Shown: piece after piece, positions 1-11,705 of the stretch
Position numbering within the stretch: the stretch's first letter is position 1
Layout of the letters: each line of letters opens with the position of its first letter
Assembly (NCBI RefSeq): GCF_036850765.1
Contig: NC_089498.1
Location: 51,015,795 to 51,079,794, forward strand
Origin: Saccopteryx bilineata
Lineage: Eukaryota; Chordata; Mammalia; Chiroptera; Emballonuridae
Reading direction: 5' to 3'
Length of the DNA stretch: 64,000 nt
Program-made: the position numbers and the translations under genes
Notes under the pieces: model-generated
Database searches by the model: none
What the model was told of the DNA's origin: nothing
Seen by the model: only the letters and a program-made list of their open reading frames with translations

Positions 1-172
1 ACTTCTACAATTACCACTTAAAAAATTTTATACTATAACATGATACATGTTGGAAAAATCAGTAATGTATAAGGTAAAAAGAAAAATTCCCAAATGCACC
101 ACCCTACCCATCATAGAAGTATTGTTAAAAATTTCACTGCCTTTCCAATACTTTTTATGTATATTTAAAAAA

Positions 173-542
173 GACATGGTAGTTGTTCCCCTCCACCCCC
201 CCCACAGGGACAGAGAGAAAGAGTCAGAGAGAGGGATAGATAGGGACAGACAGACAGGAACAAAGAGAGATGAGAAGCATCAATCATCAGTTTTTCGTTG
301 CAGTACCTTAGTAGTTCATTGATTGCTTTCTCATATGTGCCTTGACCGTGGGCCTTCAGCAGACTGAGTAAACCCTTGCTCGAGCCAGTGACCTTGTGTC
401 CAAGCTGGTGAGCTTTTTGCTCAAGCCAAATGAGCCCACACTCAAGCTGACGACCTCGAGGTCTCGAACCTGGGTTCTCTGCATCCCAGTCCGACACTCT
501 ATCCACTGCGCCACCGCCTGGTCAGGTGACATGGTAGTTGTT
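173..542 (-). mobile_element. SINE-B copy, antisense, with 15-bp target duplication
   Basis: tRNA-derived SINE read on the minus strand: the head (caccgcctggtcagg on +) ends near 526 and the pyrimidine-rich tail begins near 188. It is flanked by a perfect 15-bp target-site duplication, gacatggtagttgtt, at 173-187 and 528-542. The perfect duplication implies a fairly recent L1-driven insertion. The overlapping frames of about 90-113 codons are SINE sequence, not genes. Confidence 0.93.
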
Positions 543-1059
543 TAAAAACATTGTTTCATACAATAGTCATTCGAAGCCAAAGTAAGACAGCTTCTAGCGT
601 CATTGATAAATCTTTATATGTACCAACTTGAGTCCTTCTCAGTTATTTAATGTGTTAGCACAAAGGCTTTTTGGATGACAGTATTTAAATGATATCTGTG
701 ATTGTGATTACTTTTTAAATCTTAATGATTTATATTGTATTATTTTAAATTAAAAAAATGTGTGATGGATGTTTTTACCTTGTCTTGATTACTTTGTGCT
801 TTAAATGACTGGATATTTTTAATTTTACTAAATATTTAAATATTTGCTTCAAGAGTTTTTTATATTTTTTCTTCCCCTATATTTTTGCAAGATTATCCAG
901 TAGTTAATATTTATTATCACTGAGAAATCTAAGAAATAACATGTTTCATATTTTTATTTTAAAAAAATTAAGAACCCAGTAAGCTGTATCTCAACTAAGA
1001 ATTCCTTGAAAAGTATAAATATCATATTTTCAGAGACATATTAAAGATTTTATTTACAT
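543..1059. other. AT-rich unassigned sequence
   Basis: About 500 bp of AT-rich DNA with homopolymer runs. No coding frame, inverted terminal repeat or family resemblance was recognised. Confidence 0.5.
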
Positions 1060-1255
1060 ACCTTCTGACAAGTGCCTATCTAGCCCTTACTGCCAGACAC
1101 TATTCTAATCCTCAGATATCTTCATGGGTTATGAATTTTTACTATCCTCATTTTACGAGACACATGGAAGCCCAGAGAGATTTAAGTAGTTTGCTGAATC
1201 ATGTAATTAGGAACTGAATTCAGGATTTGAACTCAATCTGGTTTCAGAGTTTATT
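1060..1255 (-). mobile_element. MIR fragment, antisense
   Basis: The order of motifs matches the reverse complement of the mammalian MIR SINE: a cactattctaatcctc-like block, a ctcattttacgagacacatgg block (like 'ccattttacagatgagg'), then gcccagagagatttaagtagttt and a gaatt...aggatttgaactcaatctgg block. Heavily diverged, as expected for a pre-eutherian repeat. Confidence 0.7.
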
Positions 1256-1424
1256 AGTTACGTTTTCTTTCTTGATAATGGAGACTTCATCATTTGTAAC
1301 AGATCTATGCTTAATATTTATTTATAAAAAATTTATCATGCCATTACATTACAAACTCTGTTGCATTTAAAATCGTTTTCAACTTTCAATCATTTTATTA
1401 CACAATTTTTTTAGAGGGGAGGAC

Positions 1425-2130
1425 ATCTCAGTTCTACTGCTCACATAAAGGCATATTTCAATTTGCCAAACCACAGTCTACCTCCTTGGGTCAACTCTCA
1501 TCATTTGTTTGATGGTGATGCCACTGAGGCTATTTTTACATATCTTGAAGATCTAGACGTACTATTCAGTGGATTACTGAAGAGCACCTAGGATGAATTT
1601 GGCAGCATTTTTACTCTTCTTGTTGGGGAAACCAAATTTGCACCTCACAATAGTAAAGTGGCTATTGCAGAATTTCTGATTTGACAAGCTTTGTCTGATA
1701 ATTTGAAAATAAATAGGCAATGAGCATATTAGCCTTTTTAAATTTTCCCTTCAACTTTCCTTCTTGCTATAATTGCTAAAAATGTCACCAGACAATTTTT
1801 TGCAAATCATGTGTGTGAGGTGATTCATCTGCTTATGAGCCAAAGTGATTGGACAGGAAATCTTATTAATTGTTTTTCTTTGGTTTCTATAAACACTTGA
1901 AATAAATTTCCCAAGAATATGTTTTGGGATCACAAAAGGTCTGACTGGTTCAGAGATGCCACAGAGTTCATTCACTGGGCGAGGCTTGCTTTGTGAACCA
2001 CCCACCAGGCTTGGAATGCATCAGTGGTGGAGATCCAGGCCAGTTTAAGACAGGCACTGGGTGTTCGTTGGACATGGGGTCAGAGTATCTGTCCATTACT
2101 CAGAAAGGACAGTTGGGAGCTAGATTGCTA
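1425..2130 (+). pseudogene. Possible decayed protein-coding relic, family unknown
   Basis: One plus-strand frame starting at 1425 stays unusually open. About 54 codons run to a TAG near 1589, then about 30 and about 15 codons, then about 58 codons from near 1743 and about 30 more. I count roughly seven stops in 235 codons in AT-rich DNA where about twice as many would be expected. The conceptual peptide looks protein-like (for example GDATEAIFTYLEDL near the start and MSQSDWTGNLINCF in the middle). I do not recognise the family. It could be a retrocopy, a domesticated-element relic or chance. An antisense 84-codon frame (1751-2005) overlaps it and is probably a shadow. Confidence 0.25.
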
Positions 2131-3099
2131 GTATTTTGGGCACTATTTTTATAGTCAAATTTAAAATAGATAAAGCCAGTTATAACTGCTTTCTCCTCTC
2201 CTGTCTGATGTCCTTCTCATGGAATGCATTCCCTGCAGCAGCACAAATGTATTAATAGTTCACAAAGAAAGAATATAGGATTTTGTTTTCCATGAGAGAA
2301 TGTTAATTCAACTCTGGAAATTTTTATTTTCCCAGTTGAAGACTTGGAAATCATTCACTCTCTGTAGTCTCATACGAATAGATGAGAAACTTCAACCACG
2401 TAAGTTAAAAATTGAAGACCTAATTCTAACTATAAATCCAGTGGCTTTAACTTAAGTATAATATACCAAGGCTACCCAGGAACTTCTGTGTGTATGTCAA
2501 GAGTTTTTGGAAGTTTCTTCTGTCACAGATATTATAAGTTTGTCATGATGAAACCATAGAGTCTTTAAGGGATTGTGTATACCATTTTCTTGACCTTGAA
2601 TAAAACCACACAGACTTTAACAAATGATTCTAAGAAATACATTTTAGCATGAAAGTCAGACAGATGGTGAACATTTTGATCAACTGGCATCTGAACTTAT
2701 TATACAACTAGAGAATCTGGGCCAAACAACCTTCTCCTACAGGATTTTAAAAAGCCGGATACTTGCTTTTCCAGCTTTTTTTTTTTTTTTTGCAGCTGGA
2801 ACAGTCATAATTATAAATGAAGTTTTAAAATAAAGTTAAGTTCTGGTGCAGAAGTTGTAATATTGCAAACTTTAGTTTTGAGTGTTCTGTAATGGTGGAT
2901 GCATTCTCATATTATTCCGGATTTGTGATATAGTTTTAGGGTTCATTACTACAAACTTACCCTTGAATCTGGTTCTTCAAATCAAAAGTTTACGTGAACC
3001 AATATTCTTTCAATAGACTCTTTTTCTGCTTTATCAACCAAAATTAGCTGTTACAACTTGCACATAACAGTAACAGCAGCAAACAAACAAACAAAATTC
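2131..3099. other. Unassigned AT-rich sequence
   Basis: No gene or recognisable repeat seen. Contains a poly-T tract near 2778-2793 without SINE sequence next to it. Confidence 0.5.
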
Positions 3100-3265
3100 T
3101 GCTAAAACAACAGCTAACCCTAACTGAGTGGGGCACTGTGCTAAATGCTTCACCTGTATTAATGCATTTAATTTTCTCAACAAACCTATGTGGATGATAC
3201 TACTTACTTTCGATTTATAGATGAGGACTCCAAGGCACAGAATGTGTCCAGATTCATACAAAGAG
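3100..3265 (-). mobile_element. MIR fragment, antisense
   Basis: Reverse-complement MIR signature: gggcactgtgctaaatgctt, then ctgtattaatgcatttaattttctcaac, then atagatgaggactccaaggcacag. This is the core and 3' part of MIR in inverted order. A 75-codon minus-strand frame over it is incidental. Confidence 0.8.
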
Positions 3266-3289
3266 TGAGTGACAATGACAGTTCTTTGT

Positions 3290-3480
3290 ATCCTGAGTCC
3301 ATGCTTGTAGTCATGACATTATTTTCCTCTTGTTTTTATATTAACCTTATATACTCATTATACAAATGAGGAACTGAGTCCAGAGAAATTATGTAAATTA
3401 TCTGAAGTCACACTGGTTTAATTTATTACAGACAACACTAGAACAAAGGACTTAACAATTCTTGATCTGGTAAACTTCAT
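3290..3480 (-). mobile_element. Second, more diverged MIR-like fragment, antisense
   Basis: Contains attatacaaatgaggaactgag, a cagagaaattatgtaaatta block and tctgaagtcacac, in the order expected for a reverse MIR. More decayed than the neighbouring copy. Confidence 0.5.
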
Positions 3481-6296
3481 GGTGTATATGCTGCTCAAAA
3501 GTCACGATGACTTTTCATGCTTACCAGCCTCATAATTCAGCATGTTAGGTGTTACACCTACTTTCTTGTTCAACTTCACCGAACATGGAGACCAGATGGC
3601 TTGTTGTTACCCATAAATGAGTCCATTCATAAACTGGAAGAACATTAATGAATGAACCCTCATTCAGTCTGTTTTTGTTTTCATGAATAGTAATTTCAAT
3701 TCCTTTCATGATTCTTTGGAAATTTTATATTCTAAAGCTGTAATTATCTTTGTGGTTTTGTTTGGTTCTTTGTTTTTTCTTTGCCAAGAGGGAAGAAACT
3801 ATGTATATTCCTTTCCTAAACAGCTTTCAGATCTTCTCCTGTCCATTTTCCAATGACTACATATTTATTTCTGCTCCTTTTCTCTCAGGTGCTGCACAAT
3901 ATACCCAGAGTAGGTGACATTTATAGCCTTCTTAAGCGTGACAGTCACCAGGGCCACACCCAGAACAGTGGTTCTATGGCAGACCCTGTGGACTGTTCTC
4001 ACAGTTGATGCCGATGCATTGAGAGTGTCTCTCTGCACTGTGTCTACCGCACTTTCTGAATGAACAGTATATTTTCCCAGCTGGTGATTTGTAAGAGTGA
4101 ATAAAAATCTTTATCAGACATTGTTTTGATGACTTTCCACTTTTCACTTATGTGACAGGGTTCAAGGCAAATAAATCTAAAGAACCTTAAATAAAATGTC
4201 CCAAGAGGAGTCTTAGATGTGATATTTTTGTTGCTTGAGGACAATAAACAAGGCTATAGGGAATATTCATCTTGTCAATTCTTTATAAAAACAATTACTG
4301 GTATATGTTTTATGTATTTGGTTTGTTCACCTTCATATCCTGTTAAGATCACTGACTTCATGTTGGTACATCTTATTTTTAAACAGAGAATTTTTAGAAA
4401 GCAGAATTTATTTAACTTATATACTGTGGAAATTGGCATTGCCCATTTAGTTTTTTTTACAACAATATTTGCAACGCATATGCAATATGAATGCCAGATA
4501 TTATTTTTCTAAAAATAGAAAGAGCAATAACAACTGTGATATAAACGTAATTTGTAAAAATGTGGAACTACAGTTAGAAACAAAGGAAGGCAAAGCTAGG
4601 ACATAAACATAGTACACAAACAGAAATTTAGCTTTGTGATCATATAGCTTAGCATTTCTAAAATGTGGTATGTGAGATGGTGTTAGGTTGTTTATAAGCC
4701 AATGTTTTATTTTAGTAGTTATGCATTTATTTTCTTGTGTATTTAAAAATATAATTATCACATAAAACTTATGACTTTTCCCTTTACATTAGAGATAAAA
4801 GGTTTACTTTTAAAATTAACTTGAATAAAAATAGTGAATTAATTTAATGAATTTTAAATAAATGATATTGGTGGTGTTTGTGGCAAAATGCACCAGGAAA
4901 AATACAAATGGCTTTTGGTCCCTGAAAAATGATCTATTTGTTTCCTTCTCCCCAAAGCCCTTCCACTTGATCTTTAAAAATGTATGATATTGTTCATCCA
5001 GGAAAACAACTATTTGTAAAATATGAATCATGTTCCCTTATCACTTTGAAAGACTGACTAGTAAAGGGCTATTTACTAGAAAAATAGTCCTAATTTGATT
5101 TCAAGTTATAAGTTTTTTTATAAAGGGAGAACTAATTTGCTATCAAACAATGCATTTAATAATATCTTTAATATTTTCCCTTTACCTCTAAGGGTTATAC
5201 GTGACGAACTATGCTTTAGCAATTCAGTAGCTTGACATTTCATTAACACTCTTTAAAAAATAGCCTATATTTTGTAAAGCTTTTTATAATACAGCTTTTT
5301 GGCCAATTCATGGAAATACTAACTTCAATGATATCCTTCCACAAAACTGAAAATCAGAAAATTTCGTGTGTGTATATATGTTTCAAAGAGAATAAGTAAA
5401 ATGCCAATTCACTTCCAAGATCTGTTCACATTTTGCAACAAATTTCTCATCATGATGAACCGCAAAAAATGTGTTAACAGTTTTGATACCAGGATTTGCT
5501 GTGTTCATGCCCACTTCTGGCTCAGGCTGTGCATCTTGACACACTGCTCCAATCTGCTTAAATTCTATCCAAGAAATAACTAGGTACAATTCGGTGATTG
5601 CTTTATCTATTTTGAGCCTTTATCTTTTTGGAACATAGAATTTACTCAATAGACCCATCCAAGTTTTTATTTACTTGTTTACTTTTTACTTGCCTTTTGA
5701 ATTGACTAATGTTATAACAGTCAAAGATCTGGTTAAATGATATAAAGCTGTCCACATGCAGGTAAGGACATTTGTCCATGTGCAGATAAAGAACATGTAA
5801 TTTGGGTAATTGCTCTCCTGTCCTTTCCTTCTTCAACATATGCCAGGGAGAATTCCATCCAATGGACTCGTTTTTATGTGAGAAACATATATGATATACA
5901 CTGAGAAATTTTATATGCATTATTGTCTTTAACAGTCTATCATGACTTTAGATTCTGACAAGCTGACAATCTTGGCAAAACGCTAAATCTTCCTGACTTT
6001 ATATTCTTTATTTATAAATGAATAGGGTTGACTAATGAATTGCCAGGGTCTTGTGAAGGTGTGAGGATGATTGTGAAAGGGAGTCAGCCTTTGACACCAT
6101 ATCAAAATATGGGAAAATGTTTATTCGTTGCTTTGTGAGTTAGTCAATAGGATTTTTACAGGGAATATTATAGGGATTTTAAAAATCAGTGTGTATCTCC
6201 AGTTGCATATCCAATTAAACCTATTTTTAACCACTTAATAACTGTCTTTGCATTGATTCACTTTCTTCAAAAAACTTATGTAGAAAATAAAGTATG
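3481..6296. other. Long unassigned AT-rich stretch
   Basis: About 2.8 kb with no recognised gene, SINE, L1 or tandem array. Open frames of 60-97 codons are present on both strands (for example 4219-4512 plus, 5642-5920 minus) but are AT-rich, overlap one another and resemble no known protein. May be unique intronic or intergenic DNA. Confidence 0.5.
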
Positions 6297-6715
6297 CATC
6301 ATTCTTTTTTTTTTTTTTTGTATTTTTCTGAAGCTGGAAATGGGGAGAGACAGTCAGACAGACTCCCCGCATGTGCCCGACCAGGATCCACCCGGCACGC
6401 CCACCAGGGGGCGACGCTCTGCCCACCAGGGGGCGATGCTCTGTCCCTCCGGGGCGTCGCTCTGTTGTGACCAGAGCCACTCTAGCGCCTGGGCAGAGGC
6501 CAAGGAGCCATCCCCAGCGCCCGGGCCATCTTTGCTCCAGTGGAGCCTCGGCTGTGGGAGGGGAAGAGAGAGACAGATTGGAAGGAGAGGGGGAGGGGTG
6601 GAGAAGCAGATGGGCGCTTCTCCTGTGTGCCCTGGCCAGGAATCGAACCCGGGACCTCTGCACGCCAGGCTGACGCTCTACCACTGAGCCAACCGGCCAA
6701 GGCCACATCATTCTT
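6297..6715 (-). mobile_element. SINE-A copy, antisense, full length
   Basis: Poly-T at 6305-6319 (the A-tail seen from the other strand), then the SINE-A body in reverse, ending with the tRNA-like head (ccactgagccaaccggcc) near 6704. The B-box (ggttcgattcc type) is seen in reverse near 6641. Flanking duplication catcattctt at 6297-6306 and 6706-6715. The 183-codon minus frame and the 144- and 100-codon plus frames here are SINE artefacts. Confidence 0.95.
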
Positions 6716-7240
6716 ATAAGTTGAGTATTAGTATCCTGTCTTACAACTGGAAGGTAACTATAAAAGTTGCAAAAGAGGGAAGTCATGATTAAACTCTAAC
6801 TAGACAATGTTGTCTATTGAAAGCTGAGCCCTAGTCCTGCTCTCTGTGTTTAAAAGGTTAGCAGGGACTGGAGAGGTGTTTAAGGCATACCTCCAACCAC
6901 TAACTTTTCTCATCTGAGTATTTGAAATGGGATTGAAAGTGGAATAGTTTTCTCAGTATGAAATTCAAAGTTATTAATTCTGTGTTAATGTACCATTTAA
7001 CTTCTTATCAGCTCTCTCCATGCACGTCTGAAACAACGTTAATAAGAGAGTTGAATTCCTTGCAAATTCTTAATTGTATGACTTGTAATCTCACTTTGTT
7101 TTCTTTTTAGTCTGTTAGAAAGCTATCTTTGCATCTCATAATGGTTCTGAAGACAAAGAGTCACTTATTTTTGGTTGCTGATCTATATTAAACAAACAAG
7201 TAAGAATTTAAAAAATCCTGATGTTGCCTGCAAGCAAAGT
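6716..7240. other. Unassigned sequence
   Basis: About 520 bp without recognisable gene or repeat. Confidence 0.5.
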
Positions 7241-7688
7241 CTAAAGTCCAAAAGAACCGTCCCCTCTTCTGTGCTTTTGAGTCATGAAATTCACACTGAT
7301 TTTTAGGCTGATAAAATGGAAAACCTCATGTGCTTCCAGATTTAGCGAAACCACATAGTTTGCAAAGGTTTTGAACTTTATATTGAAAAACTTATATAGA
7401 ATCAAATCTCGATTAGACTCTTTGAAGAGAAATTCATTGCTGTTGGAAAACAGCTTCTGGAATGTATTTCTATTTCTTGGGCTGCTGCATTTCCCATCAC
7501 ACATTTCCACAAAAGTATTCACAGGACTGTTCCTGCATTTGGAATCTTCCACACCATGCTGTGGCATTTCTGGTTCATAGACGTAAGGCTTCTTAAGAGC
7601 ATTAAGTTGGCCTGTGGGTGGCTGGGGCGATAAGCTTAGGGAAACACGGGCCTGTGATGATTTGCTGATCCCATCCTGTTCTCATGCT
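7241..7688 (-). CDS. Unexplained minus-strand open frame (possible exon or relic)
   Basis: On the minus strand the frame is open for about 149 codons, from just inside a stop near 7690 down to a TAG at 7241. The first ATG is at 7567 (108 codons), with a purine at -3. The upstream, non-ATG part is also protein-like (contains SLSPQPPTGQLNALKKPYVY). The middle is Cys-, Ser- and Asn-rich (CDGKCSSPRNRN); the last 60 residues are Phe/Ile-rich and less convincing. No signal peptide, membrane segment or known domain was recognised. An AG at 7703-7704 (minus strand) follows a TACTAAT-like box, but the spacing is too short for a normal branch point and two in-frame stops follow. This is listed because it is the longest frame here that is not inside a transposon; it may be chance. 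Confidence 0.2.
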
Positions 7689-8491
7689 TAGCCTACCTAT
7701 TTAAAGAATTAGTATTCATGCATTTGGTGAATGACCTAAGTCTTTGGATAGCAGGAACATGAGCAGGTGGTGAGAACAGGCAGTAGATGAAAACGTGGGA
7801 CCTAGGAGCTATATTTTACCATGAAGTCAAGATCTTATTTTTGTCCCTAAGTCTTTTGTGTGGTGCTTGGAAAAGAATGTCACTCCCAGAGTGTTTTCCC
7901 ATCTGCCTCTTGCTGAGCAAATCTAGCTAAAGCCTATTGTAAACATGGAGGTCCTAAGTTATTTATTTTTATTGCATTATTTGTAGAAAAAAAAATGCAA
8001 TTTGAGAAATGCCTACATAAAATTACTTAAGTACCAAAACAGACAGATGGAGGATTTAACTTAATTTGGGGCATGTTGGAAGAAGAGAGTATATCTTTGT
8101 GTCAGATTTCTGTTGATCTAACACCGTCCTTTGTACTTAAGACGTACACATATTCATTGAGAAATTGAACACATTAGAATACAGTAATGTGGTTGTATTG
8201 AAACTCCACTTAAGAGAACATACGTAGAAAGTAAAATGAAAGAATATTGTGTTCCTAGTTTGAGGGAATTGAAGCTAATGACCAATTAAAAGAGAAAGAA
8301 AAGAATGAAGCCCACTTTTTAAAAAAATTTATCTTCTATATTTTACTGCATCTTGGAAATTAAGACACACTGTCCTCACTGCTCAAAGGTGTTGTGCATT
8401 TTACAAGTATTTTGGTTAAGCAGTAATAAGAAATTTTCTTTAAAACTGTTAATTAGCTTCTAACATAGAGCAATAGATTAAGGATTAGAGT
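7689..8491. other. Unassigned sequence
   Basis: About 800 bp with no gene or recognisable repeat. Confidence 0.5.
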
Positions 8492-8635
8492 TGGGGTCAG
8501 AAAACTTTTCCTGTAAAAAGCCTGATAGTTGATATTTAAAGCTTACAAAGTGTGAGAACTTTTAATAGCCTGCAATCCCTACAGAAACCAGCTGCCGCCA
8601 CATTTGAGTCATGGGTCATAGTTTGCAGACCTCTG
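8492..8635. mobile_element. Old nonautonomous hAT-type fragment (MER-like)
   Basis: Starts ggggtcagaaaacttttcctgt and ends atagtttgcagacctctg, so the ends are imperfect inverted repeats (ggggtcagaaaact versus aggtctgcaaact). This is the end structure of an old mammalian hAT-Charlie-group repeat. The candidate 8-bp flanks are too mutated to count as a duplication. Confidence 0.55.
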
Positions 8636-8929
8636 GTTTATGTCTCTGTTGCAGTATATAACTCAGGGTTTTTCTATGTATGAAATAAAAGGATTGGACT
8701 TTATTCATATAAAATTCAAACATATAAAGAATTCGAAAGAATAGCCTAATGAACCCAGGAATCTATTATCTAACTTTAATAATAAAGTTTTCCCCATAAA
8801 AATTTTTTAATTGTTCTCCTCCTAATTCTCCTTAGAAATTTTTGGTACTTGATGAAATTTTTTCCTTATTAAAAATAACTACATAATTATAGAAAGTTTG
8901 AAAAATAAAGAATATCAAACAAGAAAAAA

Positions 8930-9340
8930 TTACCCTAATCAGATACTTATATTTTATTATTTTCTAATGGTTCTTTATTGTGTGAATAAATTCTTAAAAT
9001 ATTATTTGGAAGCATATATGTTTTACACTCTAATTTGTAAGTAAACATTATAATTTAGACACATTTCCATGTCTTTGTTTGAAATCGGAGCTTTACATGG
9101 CTGTATAATTTAGAGATACAAGGGTGATCATATATTATGTAATCAGAAATATGTTATTGGACATTTAAGATATGTTTAATTTTTAAACATTATAAGTTTC
9201 ACTATTATGAGCAGCCATATGTATAAATATTTGTCCTCAGACTTTAGGTCAAAGAGCATGGCCAGTGTTAAGCCTCTAAACAGAAAGTTGCACCCCCACC
9301 TCTATTGCTCATGTAATGCAATCTTACGTTGTCATTTTAA
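8930..9340 (-). mobile_element. Decayed L1 3' region, antisense
   Basis: Degenerate matches in the right order to the reverse complement of the L1 ORF2-end region: acatttccatgtctttg, ggctgtataatttag, cattataagtttcactattatgagcagc and aggtcaaagagcatggccag. The 119-codon plus frame from 9207 starts inside it and is AT-rich noise. Confidence 0.5.
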
Positions 9341-9810
9341 ATTTTGGATAAATTTGTTCTCATTGCAACTACTTTATATACATTTTAGGTCAGGCAGTAT
9401 ATTTTATACTTCTGTAATAACAAGGTTATGCATTATGTTCAGTAATGTGACTAAGGAAAATACAAGAAAAACAAAAAACCCGTTACGCTTACCAAGGATT
9501 AAGAAAGCAATGGCACTATCATACTTCACAAAAATGTATTGTGTTGTAATGATTCTTAGGAAATAAGTTATCAATAAGGTAATTAGACAAACAGTGCTAA
9601 TACAACACACCATATTTTAAATAATTTAAAATTATATATAAGTTCCCTGAGTCAATTTAAAAAATATTCAGACTACTTCAGGGTAATCTTTATTAAATAT
9701 ATATATATAAACTTTAGTTGTAGTAGATTTAAAGTTAATGTAATCTTATCCCACACTGGGTGGAAACTTCTCTGAAAATGCTCATTTATAAAAAAAAATC
9801 TACTTGCCTA
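9341..9810. other. AT-rich unassigned sequence
   Basis: About 470 bp with a short (TA)n run near 9698. Nothing else recognised. Confidence 0.5.
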
Positions 9811-9975
9811 TCTATTTAATTAAATTTATTGGGGTGACATTAGTTTACAAATGTACAACTCAATGAAACATTATCTGCACACTGTGTTGTGTACCCATCA
9901 CCCCAAGCACTGTCTCTTTCTGTCCTCATTTACCCCCTTTGATCACCTCCACCTACCTGTACCCCACTTTTCCTT
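9811..9975 (-). mobile_element. L1 3' end, antisense, truncated
   Basis: Begins aattaaatttattggggtgac, the reverse of the bat L1 3' terminus (gtcaccccaataaa), and continues through a tgtgttgtgtacccatcacccc block and the pyrimidine-rich L1 3'UTR. Short, 5'-truncated insertion. Confidence 0.8.
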
Positions 9976-10780
9976 GGCCTAGTTTTAAGGAGATGATTTC
10001 AAATGTCACACATGTTATCACGTCACGGAGTTTATGACCCACATAATTGATGAATTCTTGAGGGAAGAATCATCATAATGTGACTTTTTTCCTTGACTCT
10101 CAAAGAAATATATTTGTTTTAGAAAATCTGGGACATTCAGTTAAGAATTAAAAAGTAGGGAGAGGGACCACCACACATAATTCCATTGCCTGGACATAAA
10201 GACTTTGAACAAGTTAACATTGCAAAGTACTTACTTCCAAAATATTTGTATGTGGCATAAAGCAACTATGAAGTTGAAAGATTAACTCGTAACATCACAC
10301 AGTTTTTTTTTATCAATATTTATTAAATGTCCACTATTTGCACAGACTTGCATTGTTTCTTTTACTCTTTGAAGTAATTTGATAAAATGATTTCAGCTAT
10401 CAATATCTAAAAGTATCCAATTATTTTAAAATGATATCACAACATGTATTTTCAAACAAGCGGGCATTGTTGCATCAGTAGCCATAGAGTAGATTGGCTC
10501 ATGTTATTAAGTAACCTGCAAAATTCTATTTTTGACAGCTGTATTTGTCCTGCTAGTGATAAGAAGGCACAAGTTATTCACCCTCTGCCCTCTGTTTTTT
10601 TAATTCTTGTTTTGCAAGTATTCAACATTCAATATCAGACTACAAAGTTACAACAGAAGTATATCTTTCAAACCCTAGCTTAGTTGATACCATAAAATTT
10701 GAAATGATCACGTTATGGGTATGCTCCCTGAATTGTATTAAGATGTTTACTTTCATTTTTGCACACTTTTTTAAAAAAAT
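9976..10780. other. AT-rich unassigned sequence
   Basis: About 800 bp. The 79-codon plus frame at 10444-10683 has no recognised homology. Confidence 0.5.
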
Positions 10781-10870
10781 TATTTACAAAATTAAGTTTA
10801 GTGGGGTGACATTGATCAATAAGAGTACATAGGTTTCAGGTAAACAATCCCATAGCATTTGAACTGTTGA
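10781..10870 (-). mobile_element. Short L1 3' end, antisense
   Basis: Contains aaattaagtttagtggggtg followed by acattgatcaataagagtacataggtttcagg, the reverse of the L1 3' terminus. Only about 90 bp, so strongly 5'-truncated. Confidence 0.75.
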
Positions 10871-11089
10871 TTTGATGCTGTTTTTTTATAATAATATTAA
10901 TCTTTCTCCTAATTATAATAGAAAGTATTGAGAAAGCTACAAGATTTTCCATAAGTTACAAAAGAGTTTGAGGCTGTGTTTCAATACATGTGGGTTTCCT
11001 CTTCCAAACAGTTAGTACAGTTGCTGAAGAAGGATTAGACTGAACAGATATTGGAATCACAAAATCATGACTCAAAGAGCGGGGGTATG

Positions 11090-11200
11090 TCCTAGTCAAC
11101 CTTGTGGGAAGTTAAGCCCTAGAGCAGTTAAAGGACATGTCTAATATCACACAACATATTTGTGATAGAAACCAGTCTCTACAAGTCTCTAATTTTCAAT
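11090..11200 (-). mobile_element. MIR fragment, antisense
   Basis: gggaagttaagccctagagc, then ttaaaggacatgtctaatatcacac follow the order of a reversed MIR 3' half. Short and diverged. Confidence 0.5.
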
Positions 11201-11544
11201 ACTTTGCAGCCAAAATCAGTAGGAACTTTCTAATTTATTTAAAAAGATTGAACTGAGAGTCATGTATATAGTCACATCCTGATTAGAAACTGTAGATCTA
11301 GATCACTAGGTTTTAGAATTTTTGGTTTCTACATTATTTGGGAATTTCTGATCTAATAGTCATTCTGCTAACAAATATTATTATTTAAAGTGAACCATGT
11401 TATAAAGTTTAGACTTAACAAATACTTTTAAAATGCCCTAACAGGCTGACTTTTAAAATTGCAATCTTAAAGATAACACTATAGCAGTTCTTAGTTTTGT
11501 AAATCTTGTCTGAAATTCTGTCCAATAGCAGTGGAATTATATAG

Positions 11545-11705
11545 CCTTTAAATCTTGGGCAACTTACCTAACCTCCTTGTGCCAATTTTTTTATCTGGAA
11601 ACTGAATATGATCATAGTTCCTTACAGTGTTTTAAGGCATAAGTGAATTAATATACATACAGGTGGTAGAATATAAGTGCCCAATAAATGTTTACTATTA
11701 TTATT
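11545..11705 (+). mobile_element. MIR copy, sense
   Basis: cttgggcaacttacctaacc, then a ctggaaactgaatatgatca block and agtgcccaataaatgtttac at the 3' end give the MIR core and tail in order. Confidence 0.8.

Noticed and set aside
6235..6786. 183-codon minus-strand frame, and overlapping 144- and 100-codon plus frames
   Set aside because: They lie in a SINE-A copy. The same peptide motifs recur in the other SINE-A copies in several frames on both strands, because the SINE is GC-rich and lacks stops.
9207..9566. 119-codon plus frame
   Set aside because: It begins in a decayed antisense L1 and is AT-rich; no recognised protein similarity.
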